Shown here: positions 1 to 6,420 of the stretch, one piece after another
Layout of the letters: the number at the start of each line of letters is the position of its first letter
Numbering within the stretch: the first letter of the stretch is position 1
Assembly (NCBI RefSeq): GCF_002237755.1
Contig: NZ_MWSJ01000028.1
Coordinates: 1-64,000, forward strand
From: Lysinibacillus sp. KCTC 33748
GTDB lineage: Bacteria; Bacillota; Bacilli; Bacillales_A; Planococcaceae
Length of the DNA stretch: 64,000 nt
Direction: 5' to 3'
Position numbers and translations under genes: made by a program
The notes under the pieces: model-generated
Databases searched by the model: none
What the model saw: only the letters and a program-made list of their open reading frames with translations
What the model was told of the DNA's origin: nothing

Positions 1-92
1 ACGACTGTGACAAATTAGACAACTTCGAAACGATAGTGGACTTAAACCATTATTACCAAATCATCAACAAGAAATTGGAACGGTGGGTGTGA
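1..92 (+). CDS. 3' end of an unidentified prophage gene (partial)
   Basis: An open frame entering from the left edge ends at TGA 90-92 and encodes at least the last 29 residues (ending KKLERWV). It lies 6 bases before the primase/helicase start, so it probably belongs to the same replication operon. Too little is visible to name a family. Confidence 0.5.
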   Translation, partial: DCDKLDNFETIVDLNHYYQIINKKLERWV

Positions 93-98
93 TGAGAT

Positions 99-1898
99 GT
101 GTATATCGAATTTAAAGAAGGTTTAAAACACGCTGTCAAAGGTGCTGATATCTCGGACAATCATGACCACTTTAAAGATGCTGGTTATGTATTGACTGAT
201 AATGATTTGATTGTAGACATTGATAATCTTCCTAAAGAAGTTATTCAAAAGATGATTAGTATTTTCAATGTTAAAACACAGATTGTGTGGACTGATCGAG
301 GTTGTCATTTTTACTTCAAAAAACCTGTGGGATTCAGAGGGGCTACAAAAGTGTGTCCGCTCGGTTTTGAAACGGAATATAAGCATCTGACAAATACAAA
401 GTATATAACCATCAAGCGCAACGGCATATTACGTGAAATTGAAAATGAAGGTGTGCGGGAGGACTTACCTGATTTTCTATATTCACGTAAACGTCTTGAC
501 TCATTACTAGGTCTAGACGAAGGTGATGGTCGTAATAAAGCTTTGTTCGCTCATCGTATGAAAATTAATGAACTATCTATGTGGCAAAGTGTGTTGCGGT
601 TTATTAACAACAATATATTCGCTAAACCTTTATCCGAGGATGAATTTCAAACCATTTCACGCGATGTGAAGATCACAGCTGGTAAGGATGATGAGCCAGC
701 CATTGCAGATTTCATCATGACGAAGTATAAGGTCGTTAAATATCTGGATATCCTATATCACTTTGAAAATGGTGACTTTATCAATGATGATAACAAGTTA
801 AAGAGATTGATATTTGCAGAGGTTGGATTACAAAAAACCAGATATGTAGATGAGATATATAAACAGATGGAGTACAGAGCGCCGCTAATTGACTCTAATA
901 TAACATTCGACATTAAGTTTAAAAACGGTATTTTACGAGATGGTAAATTCATCGAAGTGGAATATCAAGAATTTACACCATTTAATATAGATATCTTTTA
1001 CTATCCAGACGCAGAACCTGTTAAAGCTGTTGATGAGTATATTGACCATTTAACGGATAGTGACGCTGATTATCGTTTGCGTTTGTTAGAAATATTATCC
1101 CATCCTTTGATAGTCAACAAGGAATTTAAACGAATGATGGGGAAATTCTTCATTTTTATCGGGGACGGTGGGAATGGTAAAGGTACGCTATTAACCATTA
1201 TTCGAGCGATATTGAATAGTAAGAACTGTACAGGGTTGAGTATCAAGAACATGTCTGATGAACGTTATTTCACAACAATGCAAGGTAAATTAGCAAACTT
1301 AGGTGACGATATCCAAGATCAACCGATAGATAACGAACAGATGAAATTATTGAAGAATATCAGCACCTGTGACTATGTGGCAACAAGGAATTTATTCAAG
1401 CAGTCTAGGGAGGTTGAGTTAACAACGTCTCTGATTTTCACAAGTAATCATATCCTGAAATCATTTGAAAAAGGTGAATCGTACAAGCGCCGTGTAGATT
1501 GGTTACCGATGTATTCAAAGCCGAAAAAGAAGGACAAGCGGTTCATCACGAATCTGACAACTACTGAAGCACTTGAATATTGGCTACGATTGATTATTGA
1601 GGGTTATTTGAGACTTTATGAAAATGAGAAGTTTACAGATTCCGATATTGTTAAAAACTTCAACGACAACTACCACGAAGAGAACAATAGTGTGCTGCAG
1701 TATCTCCAAGATTATCAGAAGGATTATTTTGTAGGTCGAAGAAGTCCAGAGTGCTTCGAGGAATACGAAATATGGGCTGAGGAAAACGGACTGAACGTAC
1801 AGAGTAGGAAGTTGTTTGTACAAAGTACGTGTGAAAAATTCGAATTATCCATCGGCGTAAAGAAGATAAACGGTAAGGCAGCAAGAGTGTTTCTATAG
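99..1898 (+). CDS. Phage DNA primase/SF3 helicase (D5/P4-type)
   Basis: Likely two-domain replication protein that primes and unwinds phage DNA. The N-terminal 130 residues resemble a prim-pol/bifunctional primase domain (VDIDN near residue 40, HFYFKKP near 73). The C-terminal half carries SF3 helicase signatures: Walker A GDGGNGKGT near residue 355, Walker B with acidic pair LANLGDD near 400, and a sensor/motif C LIFTSNH near 450. At 599 residues it is normal for this family. The frame is closed just upstream (TGA 93-95), so GTG 99 is the first usable start; the ribosome site is weak and translation may be coupled to the preceding gene. It is followed directly by a TGTAAC-rich non-coding region that could be its origin. 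Family assignment is firm; the exact N-terminal fold is inferred. Confidence 0.87.
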   Translation: MYIEFKEGLKHAVKGADISDNHDHFKDAGYVLTDNDLIVDIDNLPKEVIQKMISIFNVKTQIVWTDRGCHFYFKKPVGFRGATKVCPLGFETEYKHLTNTKYITIKRNGILREIENEGVREDLPDFLYSRKRLDSLLGLDEGDGRNKALFAHRMKINELSMWQSVLRFINNNIFAKPLSEDEFQTISRDVKITAGKDDEPAIADFIMTKYKVVKYLDILYHFENGDFINDDNKLKRLIFAEVGLQKTRYVDEIYKQMEYRAPLIDSNITFDIKFKNGILRDGKFIEVEYQEFTPFNIDIFYYPDAEPVKAVDEYIDHLTDSDADYRLRLLEILSHPLIVNKEFKRMMGKFFIFIGDGGNGKGTLLTIIRAILNSKNCTGLSIKNMSDERYFTTMQGKLANLGDDIQDQPIDNEQMKLLKNISTCDYVATRNLFKQSREVELTTSLIFTSNHILKSFEKGESYKRRVDWLPMYSKPKKKDKRFITNLTTTEALEYWLRLIIEGYLRLYENEKFTDSDIVKNFNDNYHEENNSVLQYLQDYQKDYFVGRRSPECFEEYEIWAEENGLNVQSRKLFVQSTCEKFELSIGVKKINGKAARVFL

Positions 1899-2288
1899 TA
1901 AAAATGAATTGTGTCAGTTATTAATACTATTCGGAATTGTGCTAAATAACATGAATACTTTAACAAAAAATGCTCGGTTACAAAATAAAAATGTAACTTT
2001 TACGATTTTGTAACTTTTTTGTAACCCACTCAAACCCTTGGTACTACTATCTTTATTCTCTTAAGTTACAAAGTTACAAATATATATATATATATAACAG
2101 GTATTAAATTTGATGAATATAATTCATAGAATTTGATTTAGTTTATATATAGCTTTGGAAAACATAATGTAACCGTAACTTTTGATAGAAAAGGTGATGT
2201 GAACCCTTGGTATGACTGAGTTTTGTAGTTACATTATTCACTTTCTTAAAATGTAACTTTGAATATTGCGAGAAAAGGGAGTGTTCTT
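1899..2288. other. AT-rich non-coding region with TGTAAC boxes: candidate phage replication origin
   Basis: No gene is seen here. The hexamer TGTAAC or its complement GTTACA occurs at 1977, 1992, 2009, 2020, 2065, 2073, 2168, 2228 and 2252, with a near-copy CGTAAC at 2174. An 18-base alternating TA tract lies at about 2080-2096, and AACCCTTGGTA occurs twice (about 2031 and 2202). Clustered short boxes beside a melting-prone tract, next to a primase/helicase gene, fit an iteron-type origin. A cluster of repressor or activator operators is the main alternative. Confidence 0.5.
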
Positions 2289-2492
2289 ATGACTGTATCT
2301 GTAAAAGGTATGACAGTGTGTACACCTGAGTTTCATAGAACTGTTAAACAGAATGAAAATAAAGTTGAAGTTCTAAATAAATTAATTCAATTAACCAATG
2401 AATTGTGTAATTTAGTTAGTGAAAATTCTATCAACAACACTACTGAATTTAAAATGGTACGAAATCAGTTGAAAGACATTTTTGAATTATAG
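2289..2492 (+). CDS. Small prophage protein, unknown function
   Basis: A 67-residue protein. ATG 2289 is preferred over the upstream TTG 2259 because AAAGGG at 2274-2279 lies about 9 bases before it. The C-terminal half (from about residue 22) is predicted mainly helical and rich in N, E and L; there are three cysteines but no recognisable metal motif. It is the first gene after the candidate origin and is probably an early-to-middle phage gene. No family recognised. Confidence 0.6.
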   Translation: MTVSVKGMTVCTPEFHRTVKQNENKVEVLNKLIQLTNELCNLVSENSINNTTEFKMVRNQLKDIFEL

Positions 2493-2536
2493 CTGGAAAG
2501 AATAAAAGTACGTATGAGAAGAAAGAGGTTAAAAGC

Positions 2537-2764
2537 ATGACAATAGAAGAACAAATCTTAGCAAATCCAGTATTACGAGATATGCAAAATTTACTAGAAT
2601 TACAGACTGCTAAAGGTATGGCCAAGTATGGTACAACGGTTAATCCAATGGATCATTCAACTATTGAATGGCTTAAACATTTCCGTGAAGAAATGATTGA
2701 TGGCGCTGTATATGCGACTGTAGTCATTAAAAAACTGGAGGAATTACAAAATGGAACTAAATAA
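2537..2764 (+). CDS. MazG-like phage protein
   Basis: A 75-residue helical protein with the pattern KYG, then WL..F.EE..D...Y, then a lysine-rich helix. This resembles short MazG-like nucleotide pyrophosphohydrolase proteins of phages, where the EExxD acids bind magnesium. It is shorter than catalytically proven MazG enzymes (about 100 residues or more), so activity is uncertain and it may be a degenerate half-domain. The start ATG 2537 follows GAAAGAGG. A 23-codon frame begins inside its last codons. Confidence 0.55.
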   Translation: MTIEEQILANPVLRDMQNLLELQTAKGMAKYGTTVNPMDHSTIEWLKHFREEMIDGAVYATVVIKKLEELQNGTK

Positions 2765-2822
2765 ATTTCAAAAGTTATTAAAGCGCAGGCATGCCAATAA
2801 AGCGATAATAGTCGTTTATTAA
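2751..2822 (+). CDS. Possible 23-residue microprotein overlapping the MazG-like gene
   Basis: ATG 2751 sits 9 bases after a perfect GGAGG at 2737-2741, which lies inside the end of the previous gene. The frame runs 23 codons to TAA 2820-2822, giving a basic peptide (KLLKRRHANK) with a hydrophobic tail. The strong ribosome site and 14-base overlap argue for real, coupled translation, but the length allows no family assignment. Confidence 0.35.
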   Translation: MELNKFQKLLKRRHANKAIIVVY

Positions 2823-2844
2823 AACTTTGGGGAAATAAACTATA

Positions 2845-2874
2845 AAAGGGTCACCAGGCTGGGATGGCGACCCT
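2845..2874. terminator. Hairpin after the early gene block
   Basis: Stem AAGGGTC(a)CC pairs with GG(c)GACCCTT around a 10-base loop. It lies between the plus-strand early genes and the 3' end of the minus-strand YjcZ gene, and has no long T-run on the plus side. A related hairpin sharing CTGGGATGG lies at 3164-3189. Probably a terminator or mRNA-stabilising structure. Confidence 0.45.
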
Positions 2875-2887
2875 TAAATCGGAAATG

Positions 2888-3040
2888 TTAATATCCAGTA
2901 TTCATCATGAATGTAGCGCCGACAATAATTAGAAGAATAAATAGAACTACAATTAAGGCAAATGTTGAACCATTACCATAACCGCCGCCAGAATAGCAGC
3001 CTTCATTTATGCCACCAACATTTCCACCATAGTATCCCAT
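2888..3040 (-). CDS. YjcZ-family sporulation miniprotein
   Basis: A 50-residue protein on the opposite strand to the phage genes. It begins MGYYGG, has a glycine/tyrosine-rich head ([12 protein letters not shown]), and ends in one membrane helix with the family hallmark [16 protein letters not shown], then TFMMNTGY. This is the tiny single-span protein family abundant in spore formers, often expressed in the mother cell; B. subtilis YjcZ is the namesake. GGAGGTG (forward 3047-3053) precedes the start with proper spacing. Upstream, on the minus strand, is a CATAATATA element (forward 3069-3077) resembling a sigma-K -10 box, with an AC 17 bases before it. Family call is firm; the sporulation role and promoter are inferred. 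Confidence 0.85.
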   Translation of the reverse strand: MGYYGGNVGGINEGCYSGGGYGNGSTFALIVVLFILLIIVGATFMMNTGY

Positions 3041-3065
3041 AAAAAACACCTCCTTTTTACTATTA

Positions 3066-3100
3066 CTATATATTATGTTGGCTGCAGAGAAGGAGTATGG
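3066..3100 (-). promoter_or_regulatory. Sigma-K-like promoter for the YjcZ-type gene
   Basis: Read on the minus strand, CATAATATA matches the sigma-K -10 pattern CATAnnnTA, and an AC lies 17 bases upstream, as expected for its short -35. The initiation site would be about 30-35 bases before the start codon. The match is short, so chance is possible. Confidence 0.4.
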
Positions 3101-3163
3101 TTGTTAAACCAATCAGCTATGGGCATTAAAAAATATATTTTTATGAGATAAGACAATAAAAAA

Positions 3164-3200
3164 AGGGCCACCTGGGATGGAGTGACCCTAAGTAAAAAGG
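3164..3200 (+). terminator. Second CTGGGATGG hairpin
   Basis: AGGG(c)CAC pairs with GTG(a)CCCT around a loop containing CTGGGATGG, shared with the hairpin at 2845-2874. The two hairpins bracket the YjcZ gene. The rest of 3041-3345 holds the reverse promoter and AT-rich DNA with no convincing gene. Confidence 0.4.
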
Positions 3201-3345
3201 TAAGGAGGTGTAAGGCTAAATTAGCTTTACCTTACTATTATTATGATGTGATAGCTATGTTTGTATAGTGAATTGCCTGTGAAATAGATTTTAAAAATAA
3301 AAGTACAGCTTTAAATAAAATAAACAAACAAGGTAGGTGCTGCAC

Positions 3346-3744
3346 ATGTACGAATGGTTGAAGGATTATCGAAAGCTTGAAGAACAAATTACTTACCTTG
3401 AATACAATCTCGATAAAACAAAACGTGAATTAGCACGTTGGGAAAATGTAAATGACTTAGGTAAGTACAAGCTTGAAGCTAAATCATTAGGTGCAAATGT
3501 AGAAGAAAAAATTGAAGCAATCGAATATGAATTAGCTCATAAATTTAATGATCTTCATGATTTAAAAACCCTTATTAGTACATTCAATGGGCTTGAATAT
3601 AAAATACTGTATCGTAAGCATGTGGAAGGCAAGACGCTCGAAATGATTGCTTATGAATTGAATTACAGTACAAACTACATTAAGATGAAACACGCTAATA
3701 TCATGCGTATGATGCAGTATGCTGAAAAAGTATCATCTAAGTAA
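3346..3744 (+). CDS. Phage late regulator with sigma-70 region-4-like HTH (ArpU/DUF1492-like)
   Basis: A 132-residue protein. Residues 1-80 form a long charged coiled coil. The C-terminus (about 83-125) reads LEYKILYRKHVEGKTLEMIAYEL then NYSTNYIKMKHANI, the typical sigma-region-4-like helix-turn-helix of phage late activators. ATG 3346 is chosen because AGGTAGGTG lies just before it; the GTG nine bases upstream overlaps that site. The position before the packaging genes fits a transcription activator for the late operon. Confidence 0.7.
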   Translation: MYEWLKDYRKLEEQITYLEYNLDKTKRELARWENVNDLGKYKLEAKSLGANVEEKIEAIEYELAHKFNDLHDLKTLISTFNGLEYKILYRKHVEGKTLEMIAYELNYSTNYIKMKHANIMRMMQYAEKVSSK

Positions 3745-3948
3745 TGTATTAAAATAGTACCTTACTATGTAGTGGCTGAATCTATTGAAAAACCGTTATA
3801 TGATAGTAGTATCAAAAAGCGCACGGAAATGCGCTATAAATTAATTGCTTTACAAATATAAACACGTTCGCTTGTATGTGTGTTTCGAAAACAAGCATGA
3901 GAGGCTACTAAATTGGTAGTCTCTTTTATGTGTATCAGATTTGTATTA

Positions 3949-3977
3949 TTGGCACATCATTCCATTTGTCTTATGAT
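3949..3977 (+). promoter_or_regulatory. Sigma-A promoter of the HEPN gene
   Basis: TTGGCA (3949-3954) and TATGAT (3972-3977) are separated by exactly 17 bases, 25 bases before the preferred start codon 4003. The preceding stretch (3745-3948) contains no gene but has short hairpins, for example AGCGCACGGAAATGCGCT. Confidence 0.7.
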
Positions 3978-4002
3978 GTATAGGTAGATGGAGGCGATAA
4001 AA

Positions 4003-4653
4003 ATGGAAAAAACTTTTGGAGAACAAAAAGATCAAAAACTAATAGGATTTTCTTTGTTGGGAAATGGTGCAGATTCTATAAAAGGGGCTCATTCTTGCAT
4101 AGAAAAATTAGACGATCTTGTAGATGGAATCGCCCATAATTTAAAAGACGCTGTAATTTTTTTGAATCATGGTATAGAAATTCTATTGAAAGTAATGTTG
4201 GCAGAGAGAAGTGCTGCTTTAATGTTTACGAATATTAAAGATTATCAAAAGGCAAAAGAAAGTTTGAAAAAGGGTAATAAAAAGGATGTTTTCGAAGTAG
4301 ATCCTAATCTCCAAACCGTATCGTTAAAAGAAGCATTAGCTCGAATCGAATTTTTATGTGATGTAGAAATAGACGATAATATGAGAAATGCAATATTTGA
4401 ATTAAATAAGATTAGAAATAAATTAATGCATTTTAGTCTAAGCTTTAATGAGCAAGAAGTTTCAGAACTAATTGAAACATTAAAATTCTGTTACACTGTA
4501 GTGTGTGACTTTTTCGAAGTTCATATTGAAAAGTTTAATGATTATGTTGATGACTCTAGGTATGAATATACGATTGAAGAATACCAACAGGATCAAGCTG
4601 AATGGCATGCTGAATTGATGATGGAAGATATGAAGTTATTTAGATATGAATAA
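4003..4653 (+). CDS. HEPN-motif protein, candidate RNase or defence/conversion gene
   Basis: A 216-residue helical protein. An early helix FLNHGIEILLKVML (about 53-66) matches the usual first HEPN helix, and KIRNKLMHFS (R138 to H143) gives the catalytic R-x4-H signature of HEPN ribonucleases. Residues 180-216 are acidic. ATG 4003 is chosen over ATG 3988 because GGAGG 3990-3994 lies 8 bases upstream. It has its own promoter and a terminator, so it is a separate unit dropped into the phage late region. HEPN domains occur in toxins, abortive infection and defence nucleases, but some are non-enzymatic. No partner nucleotidyltransferase is adjacent. Target and activity are unknown. Confidence 0.6.
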   Translation: MEKTFGEQKDQKLIGFSLLGNGADSIKGAHSCIEKLDDLVDGIAHNLKDAVIFLNHGIEILLKVMLAERSAALMFTNIKDYQKAKESLKKGNKKDVFEVDPNLQTVSLKEALARIEFLCDVEIDDNMRNAIFELNKIRNKLMHFSLSFNEQEVSELIETLKFCYTVVCDFFEVHIEKFNDYVDDSRYEYTIEEYQQDQAEWHAELMMEDMKLFRYE

Positions 4654-4664
4654 TTAGTTGGTAA

Positions 4665-4696
4665 AGTCGCACTCACTACGAGTTGCGGCTTTTTAT
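4665..4696 (+). terminator. Terminator after the HEPN gene
   Basis: AGTCGCA pairs with TGCGGCT (one wobble), extended by ACTC/GAGT, and is followed by a T-tract. Nothing else convincing is seen between here and 4857. Confidence 0.6.
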
Positions 4697-4856
4697 TATG
4701 CCTTGAAGACTGTATATCCTATCGACCATTAAATAATCGCAGACGATAATCGTGGGGTTATGAATAGGGTGTGCAGTCTTGAAGATGTAAAGTCGAAAGC
4801 TAAACAGACTATAAAAGCTAATGAGCTAATCATTATGAATTGTGGAGGGATGAACA

Positions 4857-5126
4857 GTGGCAGAAGCAAAAGTAACAATCAATATCAATGACGTATTCGC
4901 ATTAAGCAATTGGACATTATCAGAAGGACGATTCTTTACAACGTTACAAAGTGCAGTCGAAGCAAGTAACGAATTTGAATCGACAGACGATGTAGCGATT
5001 CTTGAAATGGAGTTACAAGGTAATGAATTTATAGAGGTTAGGCGTTATGAATCAAATGGTGAGTTGATGAAAGAAGAGGAGGAAGGAGTGAATAACAATG
5101 AAAGTATCATATCGCACAACAGCTAA
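4857..5126 (+). CDS. Hypothetical prophage protein
   Basis: An 89-residue acidic protein starting at GTG 4857, with GGAGGG (4843-4848) about 8 bases upstream. A mixed beta/alpha first half (VTININDVFALSNWT) is followed by an acidic tail (MKEEEEG). It overlaps the next gene by 29 bases, suggesting coupled translation. No family recognised; the position before the HNH gene suggests a late accessory protein. Confidence 0.6.
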   Translation: MAEAKVTININDVFALSNWTLSEGRFFTTLQSAVEASNEFESTDDVAILEMELQGNEFIEVRRYESNGELMKEEEEGVNNNESIISHNS

Positions 5127-5403
5127 CGGCACAGAGTACTGGTGCAATAAAGATAAGAAAATAATATTTATACCTGCAGGTAAGGATCCATCATTTGAAG
5201 TGACTGAGAATCCAGAGTCAATGTTATGCACAGGTGAACCAGCTACGTCAGTTGTAGAACACGTAATTAATTTAGATGGTATGACTGCTACACAGCTGAG
5301 AGAGTTTGCAGAAGAAAACAATATCGAAGTGCCAGGTAATCTAAAGAAGCCTGATACAATCCGTGAATATATCGAGGCGCAGTTAGTAGCTGATGCAGAA
5401 TGA
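5098..5403 (+). CDS. Phage protein with C-terminal HeH/LEM-like SAP motif
   Basis: A 101-residue protein. The N-terminal half is beta-rich (YRTTANGTEYWC). The C-terminal 40 residues contain LDGMTATQLREFAEENNIEV and a following helix, a pattern of the HeH/LEM or Rho-N-like domain that often ends small phage structural or DNA-binding proteins. A GGAGG-like site lies upstream. It overlaps the HNH gene by 4 bases (ATGA). Function is not established. Confidence 0.6.
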   Translation: MKVSYRTTANGTEYWCNKDKKIIFIPAGKDPSFEVTENPESMLCTGEPATSVVEHVINLDGMTATQLREFAEENNIEVPGNLKKPDTIREYIEAQLVADAE

Positions 5404-5747
5404 AATATTGTAGTGAGCAAGGATGCCGACAGTTAATAGACAAGGGTAGGTATTGTGATAAGCATAGACGAAAGAAAAGGAATGTAGGTGCCAGCAATAA
5501 GCCGTTCTATAGTACTGAGGCATGGAGGGATTTAAAGTCTGAATGTTATCAGCGAGATAAAGGAAGATGTACACGATGTAATAAGTTTGTGTTTGGTAAG
5601 ACAGCACAACACCATCACATCATACCGATCAATGTTAGGCCTGACCTAAAGCTCGATGCTGATAACGTGACAACACTATGTCCTAAGTGTCACATGATAG
5701 TCGAGAATGAGACAAAATCAAATACAAAATATAAGTTTAATTGGTGA
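5400..5747 (+). CDS. HNH endonuclease of the packaging module
   Basis: A 115-residue protein. Zinc-binding pairs CSEQGC/CDKH at the N-terminus and CTRC/CPKCH later flank an HNH core AQHHHIIP, then DNVTTLCPKCH. In cos phages of HK97 type, an HNH nuclease encoded beside the terminase helps TerL cut at cos. Its position directly before terS and terL matches that arrangement. Starts at ATG 5400 overlapping the previous stop. Confidence 0.88.
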   Translation: MKYCSEQGCRQLIDKGRYCDKHRRKKRNVGASNKPFYSTEAWRDLKSECYQRDKGRCTRCNKFVFGKTAQHHHIIPINVRPDLKLDADNVTTLCPKCHMIVENETKSNTKYKFNW

Positions 5748-5880
5748 TTAATTAGCGATAGCCCCCCCTATCAAATTAATTTTTTGTCCATTTTTCTGTA
5801 GACCGTATGAGCATGTAATTGCGCGCCTCAAAAAGATTTTTTGAAAAAATTTAAGTGTGACAAAGGTAGGTGAATAGGTA
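5748..5880. other. Candidate cos region
   Basis: A gene-free stretch between the HNH and small terminase genes contains a run of seven C (5762-5768), T-rich tracts and GCGCGCCTC at 5821-5829. Cos sites of Gram-positive HK97-type phages commonly lie here. The location is the main evidence; the cut site cannot be defined from sequence alone. Confidence 0.4.
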
Positions 5881-6420
5881 TTGACCAAAAAATATGAACA
5901 GGCATTTGAGCTTTTTAAAGAGAGTGAAGGAAGTCTTTCAAATGCAGAGATAGCAACGGCTGTCGGTGCTGCAGAGTCTACGGTTAGAAAGTGGAAAAGC
6001 CGTTATGAATGGATTGAAAAAATGGCTTCTGAGGAATGTCACAGCACCGTGACAAATGAAGGTGTGACAAAACAGAAATCTTCTAATCGTGAACAACAGC
6101 AAAAACGAATTATTGACTCATTGGTTGAGGCTGGAACCTATTCACCTGCTTTAGATTTGCTAATTGAAGTGTACCTGGATTGTTTCGAAGAATACGAACA
6201 AGCAAAAGAAATTGGTGAAAATACTGAGAAGCTACGAAAAGAATTAGCTCGTTTACTTGGTCAACTTGGATTAGATGGCAAAAACAAAGATCTCATAAAA
6301 AAATCAGGAACATTACTTGCTAAAGGTGACGAGGATAAGAACAATGTTCCTACCCCTGACGAAAACGAAAATGAAAGTAGCAAACTTGTACAATTTAGAC
6401 AAAGGAAAATGCAATCATGA
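5881..6420 (+). CDS. terS: Phage terminase small subunit
   Basis: A 179-residue protein. Residues 12-45 carry a helix-turn-helix (GSLSNAEIATAVGAAESTVRKWK) suited to recognising the packaging site. The middle is helical and probably oligomerises. The start is TTG 5881, the first start in the open frame, preceded by AGGTAGGTG. It overlaps terL by 4 bases (ATGA). TerS marks phage DNA and hands it to TerL. Confidence 0.82.
   Translation: MTKKYEQAFELFKESEGSLSNAEIATAVGAAESTVRKWKSRYEWIEKMASEECHSTVTNEGVTKQKSSNREQQQKRIIDSLVEAGTYSPALDLLIEVYLDCFEEYEQAKEIGENTEKLRKELARLLGQLGLDGKNKDLIKKSGTLLAKGDEDKNNVPTPDENENESSKLVQFRQRKMQS

Noticed and set aside
4759-4890. 43-codon frame starting at ATG 4759
   Set aside because: It overlaps the next gene, which has a better ribosome site, and its sequence shows no family features.
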